Of a stretch of DNA of 64,000 nt, positions 37,207 to 49,416 are shown piece by piece. Each line of letters begins with the position of its first letter. Positions within the stretch are counted from its first letter, which is position 1. The position numbers and the translations under genes were made by a program. This DNA is from Lunularia cruciata (Eukaryota; Streptophyta; Marchantiopsida; Lunulariales; Lunulariaceae): NCBI GenBank assembly GCA_948567375.1, contig OX419759.1, positions 10,570,744 to 10,634,743 of the forward strand, read 5' to 3'. A model generated the notes under the pieces. That model was given only the letters and a program-made list of their open reading frames with translations, searched no databases and had not been told where the DNA came from.

Positions 37207-40200
37207 ATTATCTCTGTCTAGAAAGTTTATATAGTCATATGGTTGTAAATTTTGCTATGGACCTCCAAATGCTGCAGTTTTGGTTGCAGTGGAAAGCTTG
37301 GGAATAGATGCTTTAAAAAAAGTAAAGTTTATTTCATTTGGACACATAACCATGGATATATATGCTTTGTCATGCACCAAGGTGTTTTGGGCCAAAGATT
37401 TTCTATGCTAGTGATGTTCAAGGCAAGTGATCTTCCACTAGGCTGATGGTGTCATTGGAATTTGTGTTCCCAAAAATTAGCCCTTGGTCATCATCATTGA
37501 GAAACCGTGATCACAATCACAAGAATGACAACCATGAGTGATCTGTGGGTTTGGAAGAGCCATGGTTTTTTTCTTGTATTGTCTTCTTGTCTTCCTATGC
37601 AATTACCTTCTAGATCAATGATAAATGACATAATCTCATGTTGTAGGCTTAATAGATTTCTTGAATTCTCATTACTTCATGGAAATTAGAAAAAAGAAAG
37701 ATCATTGTACTTAAGGCATGAAGGTGAGTTGCTATAATGGCACAATTGATTAGGCCATATTAACATTGACCAACTACATTAAATTCTTTTCAAATGATGT
37801 GATTGCAATTGTTTCCAATTACACTCATAAACATAAGCCTTTCCTATGCATTACTTGTTTGTATTGTAAATAATCATGACAACTATTTCCTATCAAACCT
37901 ATTACTCAAGCAAAGGAGTTGCTTGGTCTAATCCACACATACATATATTGGGTTGATATCTCCTCCTACACATTTTGGTTACCATTATTTGATTCTCTTC
38001 ATATGGGATTTTTCCCAATTTTTTACTCTTTACCTCTTGCAAAACAAGTCTTAGGCTTTAATCAATTTACCTTATATTCTACTAATGTTAGAGACACATC
38101 ATTTTCCCACAACAATTAAAATGCTTTGATGTGATAATGCTAGAGAATATAAAAGTACTACCTTCAACAACTATTATTCTTCTAGAGATATAAGTGGTAA
38201 TTTTTGGTACCTTACACTTGTCAGAAGCATAGAGTGTTAGTTTGAAAAAAATACACACTTATAAATGTTGTTCTCTACATGCTATATGAATCAAATCTAC
38301 CCAAGACTTATTGGATAGAAGTTGTTATTACCGCTAATTATTTATATAACTTATGCCCTAGTAAAGCATTATTTCTTGAAAGTACACCCTACAAAGTATG
38401 GTTCGGCCATAAGCCTACTTTAAAACACTTGAGCATCCTTAATTTTGCCCATATTAATGACAAACTACATTCTAAGCTTGATTTTTGAAATGCAACATGT
38501 ATATAACAAAGAAAGCAAATGCTATCGATTAGAATAGAGAAATGATCATAAAATAATATTTTCACAAGATGCATTGATTCTCACACACCAAATTAACACT
38601 AATAACATACAGTCATTTGATCATTCTCATGAAGATTATGATCTTTCTCTCCAATCTGATCCTTGATTCTTTAGAGCATCTCTTCACCCTATCATTCCTT
38701 TATCCTCTCCGCTAAATTTACCTACTTTAGTGGAAGTTTCCCAAATATTTCATATTAGGTGTGAGTTCCTCCTATTTTTAGAATTCTCAACCAACTTCTC
38801 AACCTTCTACTAATATGCTTTTGCCTAAAATTTTGACAAGTCTTATTTCTCCTTCCTCTCTTAAGAAAGGAAGTACTATTCTTTATTATAAAGATGACCC
38901 AACCCTCCTTCTTTTCCTTTTCTTGATCCTTGCTCCCCCTCATGCATTGAGATGTAGTTCTGGTATTTCCAAAGCAATGAGAAATACCACTAAGTATTGG
39001 AAGGTAAAAAGAATAAAGATAAAAATGCCAAATTTCTATCCACCCTTAATAATTTTAACAAGCCTTCCACATACAAAGTAGCTATTTAAGGACCTAATGC
39101 AAAGCATTGGAAAGACACTATCAATGTTGAGTTACAAAACATTGCTACAATGCAAGCATGGACATTGGTCCCTTTACCTATTAAACTGACTAATGTTGGA
39201 TGTTGGTGGGTATTCAAAATCAAACATACTTTTGATGGACAATCTAGAAATACAAAGCTAATTTGGTGGTGAAGGGATTATACTGAAATCTAAAATCCTA
39301 ATATTAAACTTCAATCCTTGCGGATTCTATTTGCTTTGGCAATACATGTTGACTTGGAGCTACACTAACTTGACTTGGTCGTTGCTTTTCTTTATGTCTG
39401 TCTTTCTTTATTATTTAACCCTGTAAACAAATATACATGGTTCTTCTTGAAGGTTTGACAATATCTGATCCTACTTGTTTGCCTTCTTAATGAATCTATT
39501 TATGGTATGAAGTAATGAACAAAAATGTGGAATGAACAATTGCATTATCCTTTTTTGGACATTGGATTCATCAACTTCATATTTGATACTAATATCTATG
39601 TTCTATGAAAAGACTCTACCATGCTAATTTTAGTATTATATGTTGATGATCTTATATTGGCTACCTCAAGCCTTGTGATAAACTAAACCATTAAAAATTA
39701 ACTAGGTCAAGAGTTTAAAATCAAAAACTTAGGTGAAGCCTATCATGTTCATGGTATGCATCTCCAATGATATAGAAAGCAAGGCCGACTAAAGAGCAAT
39801 CAAACTAGCTACATTTTCAATGAGCTAGAATATTTCAATTTATTGAAATGTAAACTTGTTTCTAGACCTGGTTCTCATTGTTTGTCTCTAAGTATCAATA
39901 ATCACACTCTACTCAAATTGAAATCAACTATATGAAAAAAATTCCATATCCAAGTATTGTTGGCAGTTTAATGTGTGAAATGATCTAATCCCAACTTGAT
40001 ATTGCTTATTTAGTTAGTACTATAACTCAGTACATGTCCAATTTTGGACCTAAAATTTGGATAACTATTAAAAATCTTCAGTTATTTATATTTTCATTCA
40101 AGTTCACCATTGCATCTACAAGGATTTTTAAATTCTTGTTACGGTGACAATGTGGATTCATGTAAGTTGACTTTGCAAGAGGAGCAATAAGCCGTGCAAG

Positions 40201-40850
40201 TAAGAAGCAAAAGTCAGATGCATTGTCAAGTACTGAAGCTGAGTACATGGCTCTAACCAAAGCAAACACTAAACACTGAAGCAATTTGGATAAGATGTCT
40301 ACTTTTAAACATTGATTATCCTCAAAAGATAACAAGGATCTTTTATGATAATAAGTGAATAATTTTTATTGCTTCTACAAGCAAGAATCATGACAAGAAA
40401 AAACATTGTGATATTCAATATCATTTTTATCAAAGATCAATTGCTCACCATAGAAATCAGCATCAACTCTTTACCTACCTTCCCATTAAAGATATATGTG
40501 CTTATGCATTGACAAAGGGTTTACCTAAAAGACTTCATCAGAAGCATACTGCTACATTAGGAATAGGATGATAAAAAATTCACAATTGAGTGGGAGTGTT
40601 AGAATATAACTAGTAGTTATTTTATATCTAGCGTATGATCACTTGATTTCTATTAGGATTAGTCCCCGTCAGTCACGTTTGTTTATATTGAACAGTCATC
40701 TTGTAAATACTTAAATGATTATTGTTGGCTTTTGAGAGATCTACCTTTACAATCTTTCTAAGTCCGAGCACACAAGCTTAGTTAATTCATTATGTGATAA
40801 CAACATTGATAAAGTGACCTCTTTCTCTCTCTATCTAATTTCTCACTGTA
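37207..40850 (+). mobile_element. Ty1/copia remnant lacking its 5' LTR
   Basis: Plus-strand pol fragments in copia order. Integrase lies at about 37915-38490 (ELLGLIHT near the start, then LPKTYWIEVV and STPYKVWFGHKPTLKHL). Reverse transcriptase lies at about 39100-39850 (WTLVPLP, VGCWWVFKIK, LHQLDLVVAFL, then LYVDDLILATSS near 39640). RNase H and the C-terminus lie at about 40200-40570 (STEAEYMALTKA, then DICAYALTKGLPK). A polypurine stretch TGAGTGGGAG precedes a TGTTAGAATATAAC LTR start at 40597. No 5' LTR or gag was found. There are stops throughout. Confidence 0.8.
40597..40850 (+). repeat. Copia 3' LTR
   Basis: Starts TGTTAGAATATAAC directly after GAGTGGGAG, a typical copia polypurine tract junction. 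The end is placed at about 40850 (CACTGTACA) from composition, since no partner LTR is available. Confidence 0.55.
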
Positions 40851-42880
40851 CAAAATTACGGAAGTACATTAAGAGAAAATATATATAATAAAGGCACCAA
40901 GAAAAAGGCAAAGTTCTAGGCCAAAATAAAACTCGTTAACCAACCAAATATGATAATTATCCTAACTAGCTTACTGACCTCAATGACCTTAGACAACCAA
41001 TAGAGAGGAACTCCATGAATTTTACAAAAACACTCAACTCATAGTTTTGATACAAAAGCTTGATCGCACTATGGTTTAGGATTAACGTAGTAGTGAACTA
41101 GCAATACGAGCTTCCTTCGTATTTAGTATACTTTCACCCCTCTTATCAAATATGACTTGAAAGAACTTTAATCCTAGAGTTCAATAGGCTAATAAGGATA
41201 ATTATCTTATTTGTTGGTTTACGAGTTTTCCTTTGGTGTAGAACTTTGCTTTTTCGCTCGTGCTTTGTGCTTTTCTTTACCTTTCTTGATGCACTTTTCC
41301 GTGCCTTGTTTTGTCTTTTCCTTTTCCTTTTCCGGATATACTATTTGGCTCGGCTTTCACCTTTCCTTGCCATCCTACAAGGTGATATATAAATAATTAT
41401 TTGTAACCATACTTACATTTCCTACTTAGTACTAAGTTTCAACATCTCAATACAAATACTACTTTTTCAATAGTAATTTTCAGTGTTCTTGTTGCATAGC
41501 ACTTGCAAGTGCATTGCAGGCAAAGTATCTTGTTTTAATTAGCCACAAAACTCTCGACACCGGAAAAACGCAAAATCTGTCGTTACGAATTATACTAATT
41601 ACTATTACCCTTCGAACACCGCGAGCCGATGAAACGCTGTAAAGTAAACGCCAGTAAAACATTTGAATTGCGGTCAAAAGCTCGATGAGACCGGCAACTA
41701 AGTCCGTACGTCCATTCGACTTATATAGATTCATCCACTTCTGTTTCCGTGCGTGCGCGGAATACGAAACCTTCGACGAGAAGCCTAGAGATCACTACGC
41801 GACGCAAAGTCCCTCCGTCGCAAATAAGGGGACTCCTTGGTCCGTCCAAAACTACGTCCGATGCCGCGGGCCTTGAGAGCGGTACGGGAAGAAGGATAGG
41901 TGCGACCTGATCTCTCGACTTGATGGTAGTACTGATGGAACATGATCTGACGTAGTGGAAGCTCAAACTGGTGGGAGATTACTGGGGGATCTTTGAAACT
42001 GTTCATGTGGACTACGTTCTGTGGCAAGAAATCGAGTCCGCAGCGGAATATATAATGTGAGTAGTGAAGTTCGCGTCGCAGGAAGTTCAAATTCGTGGGA
42101 GAATGATAACTTTTCAACGAATGTACATTTTCAATTTGCACGGATGAAATGGATTCAAGAGCTTTGCACGTGGATCTATCGGAGTAATGAAGTACTATGG
42201 AGGATGCCCACAGTGAGAGGAAGCAATGGGCCGGCAGGTCGCTGCTGCAGGCTTGACGAGACGAAGCGCTGAAAATTTGAATTAGTGTGAGTTTGTAACC
42301 TGCAACAGATGATCCGAATTTGGAGCTCGAGCATCCCCATTGTGCTGCTTCCTTTTCCTCTGCGCTTCCAATGTCACTGGATAAAATCTGCCTATTATTT
42401 TACGAGGATTTGGGGTTTTAGACTCGTCCTGAGGTGGAGGCGATCTAAAATTGACACCCTTTGGATGTAGCCAAAGAGTGTTTCGATGTCTTTCGTGTGC
42501 TTTGCCTTTGTGGTCAGACGATATTACTGGCAGGTTGCTTCACCTGTTACCTGGAATATAAGGGGGAATGTAGGTTTTGTTCAAGGTGATTACTGCCGGA
42601 TAAGAACTTAGCACACAGACTAGGTTCTTGACGCAAAGTCTCGATCTAAACTTATGTTTGGGACTCTTACAGCTTGTTCCTGTCGTTTATATCCTTGCTC
42701 ATTCTGGATGCCATATGTGCAGGACTCTGTACGGGTTCTCAAGGCATTCCATATAATCTTATGGACTTGGCAGACGTAGGCGATAATGGAAACAACTTTG
42801 TTCCGGGGAATCCTACATCGGCTGGCTTGAAGCCGGGCTTTCATTAGTTCGGATTTGGTGCATTGATCATTTAGGAAAGA
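40851..42880. other. Region upstream of AUG5
   Basis: 40851-41460 is AT-rich and featureless. From about 41480 the GC content rises to gene level. 41650-42880 probably holds the AUG5 promoter and 5' leader, perhaps with an intron. Short open frames here show no known family. An in-frame TAG at 42872 closes the reading frame just before the AUG5 start. Confidence 0.45.
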
Positions 42881-45800
42881 ATGCAGACCCCTACAACCAT
42901 GGGTCCGCGGGCGGACACTATCTTGGAATGGCTGGAGCAGGAAATGGGATATAGATCACCCCCATCAGCTGAAGCTATTACCAAGATTTGTCGTGGGAAT
43001 ATGCTCCCCGTTTGGAAATTTTTGTTGGAGAGAGTCAAATCTGAGAAAACAGTCGACAAGACTAGGCGAAATATACATGTGCATGGAGATAACTTAGGGA
43101 GCTTTGCAGTAAAGGATGCAAGCGTAGAGGACAATCGTTCGAAAGGCATGGAGCCTAGCAAATTAGAGAGGCGGGGACCCTTAGCAGAGGATGAAACCAT
43201 CAAGCATGTCGAGAAGGAGAGACGGAGACCGGAGGGGAAGTTGAGGGGCAGTGCAAGCTCGAGGAACGTCAAAGTCAAGGAAGCCCGTGAGAAAGAAAGC
43301 GCTAATAATGAACGAGGATCAGATGCCGGGGATCAACGAGAGAAGGCATTGCTAGAGAGGGAAGATGCAGAGAAAGAGGTGGCTAGACTGCGGCACATGA
43401 TAGAGCGCTCTTTAAAAGAGTTGAGAGGAAGAATGTCTGACCTTTCAACAGAGGAGGGCGAGCGCCAACGTGTATTGGATGAGAAGTCCAATTCTAGGTG
43501 CGTGCGTCCCTCTGTACACAGTTTTTCCTTTCTTCTAACAATCGTTCGGGCATGTGAGCTATATTGCAAAGCTGAGGGATCATCTCATCTCGAAGATAAA
43601 CTGATCGACGTACTTTTCTGGATGAATCAGACACAAACAAGTGCAGCTTGAAGCATATGACCAACGCTGCGAGCAAGCCATTCGAATTATAACAGAGTAT
43701 TGGCGGCGCCTACATACGTATGTAGAGCACGCTAGAGAGTCTCAAAGGGGAAGAGGATGGTCAGATGAACTGAATAACCGTTTCAAGAAAGAACCTGCTA
43801 TGTACGCAACAGCGGTCAAAGGCGAGCGGCTCTCAGATGATCACATATTTATCGAAACTGCAGAGGAGAGAAGCGTTAGGGAAACATGTGAGATAATTTC
43901 AGCTAATCTTATCGAAAAGATCAGGGGTGTGTTCCATGCTTATGATGGTGACAGTGGTAAGAGCGAGAATCAGATTGAAGAGACAAAGTTAGGATTTGTT
44001 GTGGATGGAGGAGACAAAATTCCTGAGCAGGTGAAAGATACAGCTTTGAGCTTGTTGAGGAGCCCTCCACAATTGCTTCAGGCTATGATCGGCTACACTT
44101 CCCGGATTGTTTCTATGGTCAACAAGGAGACAGAGAAGATCGACATAAGAGCAGATGCAGAGCGTCTTAGGTAAATACTTCTTAACTCTATTTCCTTACA
44201 GCGCTCTATCATCTAGGCCGAGTTCATGCTGAAGCATAGTACTCCTTAAACCTCAAGACTTAGAGTTGGGGACTATCTAGTGTCTCAAGGTGCTCAAATG
44301 TATCCAAAGATATCACACTGTACTTGATAGCTGCGGGGTTTCTTGTGTTTTAGGTACCGCTACGAGAATAATAGAATCACAGAAGAAGGTTCTATAGGAA
44401 AGGAAAGAAACACCGTCGCCGTCAGCCAACCGATCATGCAGGAAAAAAACAAAGCGTGTCTGGATCTCACCAACAGAGGCATATCTAAACAGCTACAAGA
44501 AAGACAGGTAACGGGCAAGTGTAGTTGAGATCCCTTTGATTTGTGAAGGTGTATGAGACATGAACATCTCTAATGAAGGACAGGGTTCATGCCGCAAAGA
44601 GCGGTCATGCTGACTTTGAACTTCTGGCTTCAGACAGCCCATGTGCAACAGTTCATGGCAACAGAGGAAATGCTCAACCTGGCAGCAGAAGCCAAAACCA
44701 CTACCGAGGAGCTCGTGAAGCGCATGTCTGGTGTAGCAAATGGTGGCGAACCTGCACTTATGAATGGGAATCTAAACGCCGGAGGTTTGAGACAAATCGA
44801 GGTGTGTAGTCACTAGAGTTGTTTCTTGAAGACGATATTGTTGGTTTTACACATTCTGGCAAGCAGTTTGAACTTGTATGCAACTTCATCACCATACAAA
44901 CTAGAATTGGATAGAATTCTTTCTGGAACACATCATGATCAATTTCTCAATTACACTTTACCGTAGCAATATTCTCTTTTTCAGGTAGCTATAATTGTTG
45001 TATTTTGGATATCATAAATCTATTTGGTAGAAGCGAACATATATGTCTCTTTTATGTGTGTTGTACGAATTTTAACTTGTTACATGATGTACGGTTAAAA
45101 CCCACTAAACATGGTAACTTGTAAATCTAAACTTCTTTTATTCCTACATTTTACGTAGTTGGAGGTGTGGGGAAAAGAGCGAGAGCTGGCAGGGCTGAAG
45201 TCAAGTGTCGATATGCTGAGTTCTGAAATTCAACGACTGAAAATGATGTGCGAAGAGAGAAAGCAAGCTAAAGAGGATCTACGCCGGAAGTGGAGGAAGA
45301 TTGAGGAGTTCAATGCCCGCCGAATGGAGTTGGAGTCCGTTTACACTGCACTCATTCATGCAAACATGGTGAGAGTCTGAGATCGACCTGGTGATGTCAT
45401 TTTTGTGCCAATCTGTCAATCGGTGTCAATCTGATCTGAACCGAGACTTGTGCAGAGTTTTACCTGTAGTAACCGTTTACGTTTGTAACGCTACATCGGC
45501 TAAAAGTTAATGCTACTAGAACTGTGTTCTTTATCTGGTGTACAGACAGCCGCAATGTCTTGGGAGCAGCATATGGTTGCATCTCGTGAATATTCAAATA
45601 CGACCATCATTCCAGTATGTACGACTCTTCAAAATGACGTAAACGATGCCTCTGATTTGGTGGAAAGAGAGGTTGCGGCTTTTACAAGAAGCCCAGACAA
45701 TCGACAATATCTTTTTCCGGCATTTACACAGGTATACTCTTGACTGTTCACTTAATAAACTGACTCCTAACTTACCTCGAGGAGAGATTTTAAACCAATC

Positions 45801-47885
45801 TAGCCAGTCTAGAAGCTCTCTGACCATTATTTGGCAATGTCGTGCTGTGCATATCTGAGCCATTGCCTAATTAATCTACCTTGTTCTGTACTTGACTGTA
45901 ACCGAACAACAAAGTGAAGAACAGTCACGCTGTTATTATTATAATTAATTTACATGTTCTGCATGTTGATGTGCAGGGCCTTTTGGATGCGATGGGAGCA
46001 AGTAGTAACTCTGGACCTGAAGCAATAGCAGCAGTCCATAGAAATGCAGATCTATTAGCGGCAAGAGCTGGTGCAGGGGATCCGTCTGCAATTTCCTCGA
46101 TGAACAGAATAAATGCTGCTCTGCAGAGTCTATCAGGTTTGTGGCTCGTTTGCTAGTTTCGAACTATATGGTTCACGGATCCATTGGTAATTGGGGAAAC
46201 CAAAGTTGGTGTTTGTTAACGCTTGGGAACAGGTCTCACAAGTTTAAGCCACTTTACTTTCAATTGTGCGCGCATTTAAGCTGACTATATTCACCCAACA
46301 GGTGTTGCAGGGGAACGGACAGACGCTGGACTGGTAGCCGTTGTCGAGTCCCTGCAGTTCTTTTTCCGACACAAGATTTCTTCAGCAAATCTCCTAGAAG
46401 ATCTCGCCAGATCAGTCAATCAGATGCAAATTCTAAAAGATCTTGTTACAAGTGGTCGTATGTTGCTAGCTGCTGCCAATTCTTCAAGACCAGAATATGA
46501 GAGGTATATCAGCACTGTTTCCCAAATCTAGGGTAACTCGGTGGCCAATCACGTAATATCCTTCCCTAGTACAAGTCGTTTTTGGAGTGTGGACTCATAG
46601 TTGCTCGTTTGGGCTGGCGAAACGTAAATGCTGCAGATGTAAATTTATGTACGAGGGTAGAACCACTCTTACCGCCGAATGGCAGGTGCTCGATACGGAA
46701 CCCAGGTCTGTAAAAGTCAGATACTTCGGTGGGTGTACTCCTGACTTTCTGGTGATGGCGAAGAGGTGTTTGGGCAGGAGACTTATTTTCTGTTTTCGAC
46801 CTTTGCATTAGAATAGTAGCTAGGAAAGAGATGGATTTTCCACTCTTTTGGTTCTGATTGCATACTGGATCTGGCTTCCACATAGGGTTCTGTCGGTAGT
46901 GGCCTCTCTGATCATCAGTGCTCAATGGCCGTGGGTTGCATACCGAAACGGCCAACCAGTAGCATCTGAAGTCAGGATACTCCCACATCCCCTCTCCCTC
47001 AGTTTTGACATGCTACCTGGAGTGGAAAGGAGCACATATCCGTTCCCCTAAACGTCCTCCAACCCGTAGTGGGCGAGAATTTAACTGGCATACCATCAAT
47101 AATGCCTTTCAACTAAACCTATCCTTTTCTCCCCCGGTCTTTTAAAATAAAACATAGACCTCTAACTCAAACCAGTATGAATGTGTTTCCTCTCAAAATA
47201 CGGTTTGAAATATTTTGAGGCATTCAGGTTATAGTGCCCACCGCAGCCATGTGTGGAAGCTCGAGTCTGGACCCTAATGCAATCAGTAGAATTATGTAAT
47301 TACACTCTGTGGATTACAAACTCGGACTAGTTGCTTTTGGATCCTGTTTAAGTAGTGATGGTTCAGCTGGTGTGGCTTTTGATGGGTTTGACGTAAGTTT
47401 CGGGTTAACCCTGAGGTTCAAATTCAAGCGAAGGTTATGCGGGGTTCTTTACTCCTTAGTGAGAACTTTCGATGATAGATCCTCAGTTGTGGTTGGTCCC
47501 AGGACTAACGTGGGTCCTTCGGTGATTATTTTTGTGCAGGAATGCAGCAGCATGTGCTGCGACAGCAATAGAACAAGAAAAGATTGCTCTAGAACAGTGG
47601 TTGCCTGAGCTCAAGGCTGCAGTGCAAGAAGCGCAAAAATGTCTAGAGAACAGCAAGAGAATTCGAGGCCTCGTAAGTCTCCCAGCTTCTCTCTTCCGTC
47701 CTTGTCGACAATATGTTCTTGTTGAATCCTTCTAATCTCCTTTGTATTTGTAGGTGGATGAATGGTGGGAGCAACCCGCCTCAACAGCAGTTGACTGGAT
47801 CACTGTGGATGGCCAAAACGTGGCAGCTTGGCTTGCACATGTGAAGCAGCTGCAGGTTGCCTTTTACGAAAAGCAGCTACTGTAA
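42881..47885 (+). CDS. AUG5: Augmin complex subunit 5 (HAUS5 homologue), ten exons
   Basis: Subunit of the eight-protein augmin complex, which brings gamma-tubulin to the sides of existing microtubules in spindle, phragmoplast and cortical arrays. Coding exons: 42881-43497, 43631-44170, 44354-44507, 44634-44801, 45159-45368, 45546-45731, 45977-46136, 46302-46503, 47540-47672, 47754-47885. They sum to 2502 nt, or 833 residues plus stop, close to the flowering-plant protein. All introns are GT-AG and all phases join. Conserved stretches include [15 protein letters not shown] (residues about 9-23), [54 protein letters not shown] and [11 protein letters not shown], and the C-terminal [24 protein letters not shown]. 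Charged helical segments suggest coiled coil. An in-frame TAG three codons upstream supports the start. Intron 8 is long (1036 bp). No damage is seen. Confidence 0.97.
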
Positions 47886-48889
47886 CATATCAAATGTGTA
47901 ATTAGTTGTCATAAGACTTAATGTGTTGTTAGTTTGACCAAGCAGTGAAGAAGAGGCATAGCAGGTGCAGGTGTAATGAAAGAGTCGTCTACAGCATAAG
48001 TTTCTCCAACTCTCCTTGTCAGCATTCTAAGGCGGGCTACAAGAGGCATGCTTTTTTACTGTGTTGGTACCTGTATATAGGACCGAAGGTTTTCCTCCCA
48101 ATCCCAACTCAAGCATCTAAAGGAACAATACTACGCTTTGAGTTACATTTGTGCCAACCCAGTAAAGAAGGCAAATATTCTTGTGTGCAAGCGATGCCGG
48201 ACATCATGGGGCGAGAAGCAATTTGGTCTTCGTCCATTGCAAATAGCGTCCCCTCGGAATTATAAAACCGCCACATGTATGCCTTTTCCATTTCAGTCAC
48301 GACTCCCAGCATATCCATGTCTACTGCTCAAAGCCTTGAAACAGCGCAGTCCGTTCATCACTAGCCCTCCCTGACAATCCCTAGCTCACTCAAGCATTTA
48401 GGTTTTGTGACTCAAGTTCTATGTCCACTTCCTTGCGTCCGGAGGAATTAGGTCCGTAGAAACTCCGTCGAAATTTTATCCACCAGATGAAGCTGGCCCT
48501 GAACCCAGGTACCACGCAGGAAGCGGTTCTCTTTACATGACTAGTGTTGCTATTTCAATAGCAACACTAGTCTCTCAACGCCAATTGCGTGTTATCAAAG
48601 TCTTCATTTAGACCTTTTCCTTAGTCGTCTCTTAGTTGTTGTGTATCCCGTCAAGTTCTCAAACACGACAATCATAAATGAAATCCGGGAGCATCTTTCT
48701 ATGTCACCCGAGACATGGTTGCAACACAGCACAGCATACATGATCTGATGCCATCGAGGAACTTTTGATTCGGATGCGACTAAGGTCGTTTTGGCAAGGT
48801 ATGATGAGAATTTTTGTTTTCTGCTCTTTGAAGTAGGTCTGTAAGTCATTTGAACCTTTGATGTATCAGATAGCACTAGCATTCAGTTT
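47886..48889. other. Downstream region of AUG5
   Basis: Gene-like GC content, probably including the AUG5 3' UTR. No second gene was recognised. The open frames here are short and overlap on both strands. A near-perfect palindrome lies at 48539-48572. Confidence 0.45.
48539..48572. repeat. 16-bp inverted repeat with 2-base spacer
   Basis: GACTAGTGTTGCTATT (48539-48554), TC, then its exact complement AATAGCAACACTAGTC (48557-48572). About 650 bp past the AUG5 stop. A cruciform or hairpin could form; no function is known. Confidence 0.9.
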
Positions 48890-49276
48890 CTTCTAGTTTC
48901 ACCAGACTAAACACTTCTGATTGCACTCAACTATACTAGATCTCAAAGACAACACTTAGAGGTTCATTCATGGGGAATGAATAACATCTAACAATGGAGT
49001 AGCATAAAATACACTAGAGATGATGTTAAGGAACTAAGGATTTAATGAAATGTAAGGCGTTGATGTGGTGAATAATTCTTGTAGAAGAACTAACCCAAAT
49101 AAACTTCAGAAACATTTATATATACAAAAAACTAAACCCTAAAAGGTTATTTTGTATAATCTTAGTGTTAATTACATCCTACTATATCTTAAGCAGATGG
49201 CCAAGCTCTAAAAGAATATAACAAAACTAGAAAATTTTAAAAATTCACTAAACTAGAGAATAATTGAAAACTAACA
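48890..49276 (-). repeat. 3' LTR of the minus-strand copia remnant
   Basis: The right end (LTR start) is fixed by TGTTAG next to the polypurine tract. The left end is estimated. It contains GTATATATAAATG, a possible TATA box, near 49120. Confidence 0.5.
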
Positions 49277-49320
49277 CTCTCCCTTAATGAGAATCATAGA
49301 TTCATATCATCATATCCGAC

Positions 49321-49416
49321 TCTATTGGGGCTTAGCCCTATTTTATCTATTTTGTCTCTCCCTTGTTCGGCTTGATGGGTCTTCACATCCTTCGTGTTTT
49401 CTAAGTAGTTGTCCTT
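49321..49416 (+). repeat. Tail-only copy T3 of the RLE retrotransposon
   Basis: About 96 bp. It starts at TCTATTGGGGCTTAGCCCTA (the hairpin slightly mutated) and ends at GTTGTCCTT. It sits between the end of the copia RNase H frame and the copia LTR, so it inserted into that copia copy. It begins within about 15 bases of where T1 begins. Confidence 0.85.

Noticed and set aside
36451-40850. The single gypsy LTR plus the copia interior as one element.
   Set aside because: The LTR belongs to the TGTAATAC gypsy family while the interior is copia-ordered and ends in a different LTR (TGTTAGAATATAAC). They are adjacent by chance or rearrangement.
42871-43278. Minus-strand 135-codon frame at the start of AUG5.
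   Set aside because: Antisense of AUG5 exon 1, whose sense frame matches the family along its length.
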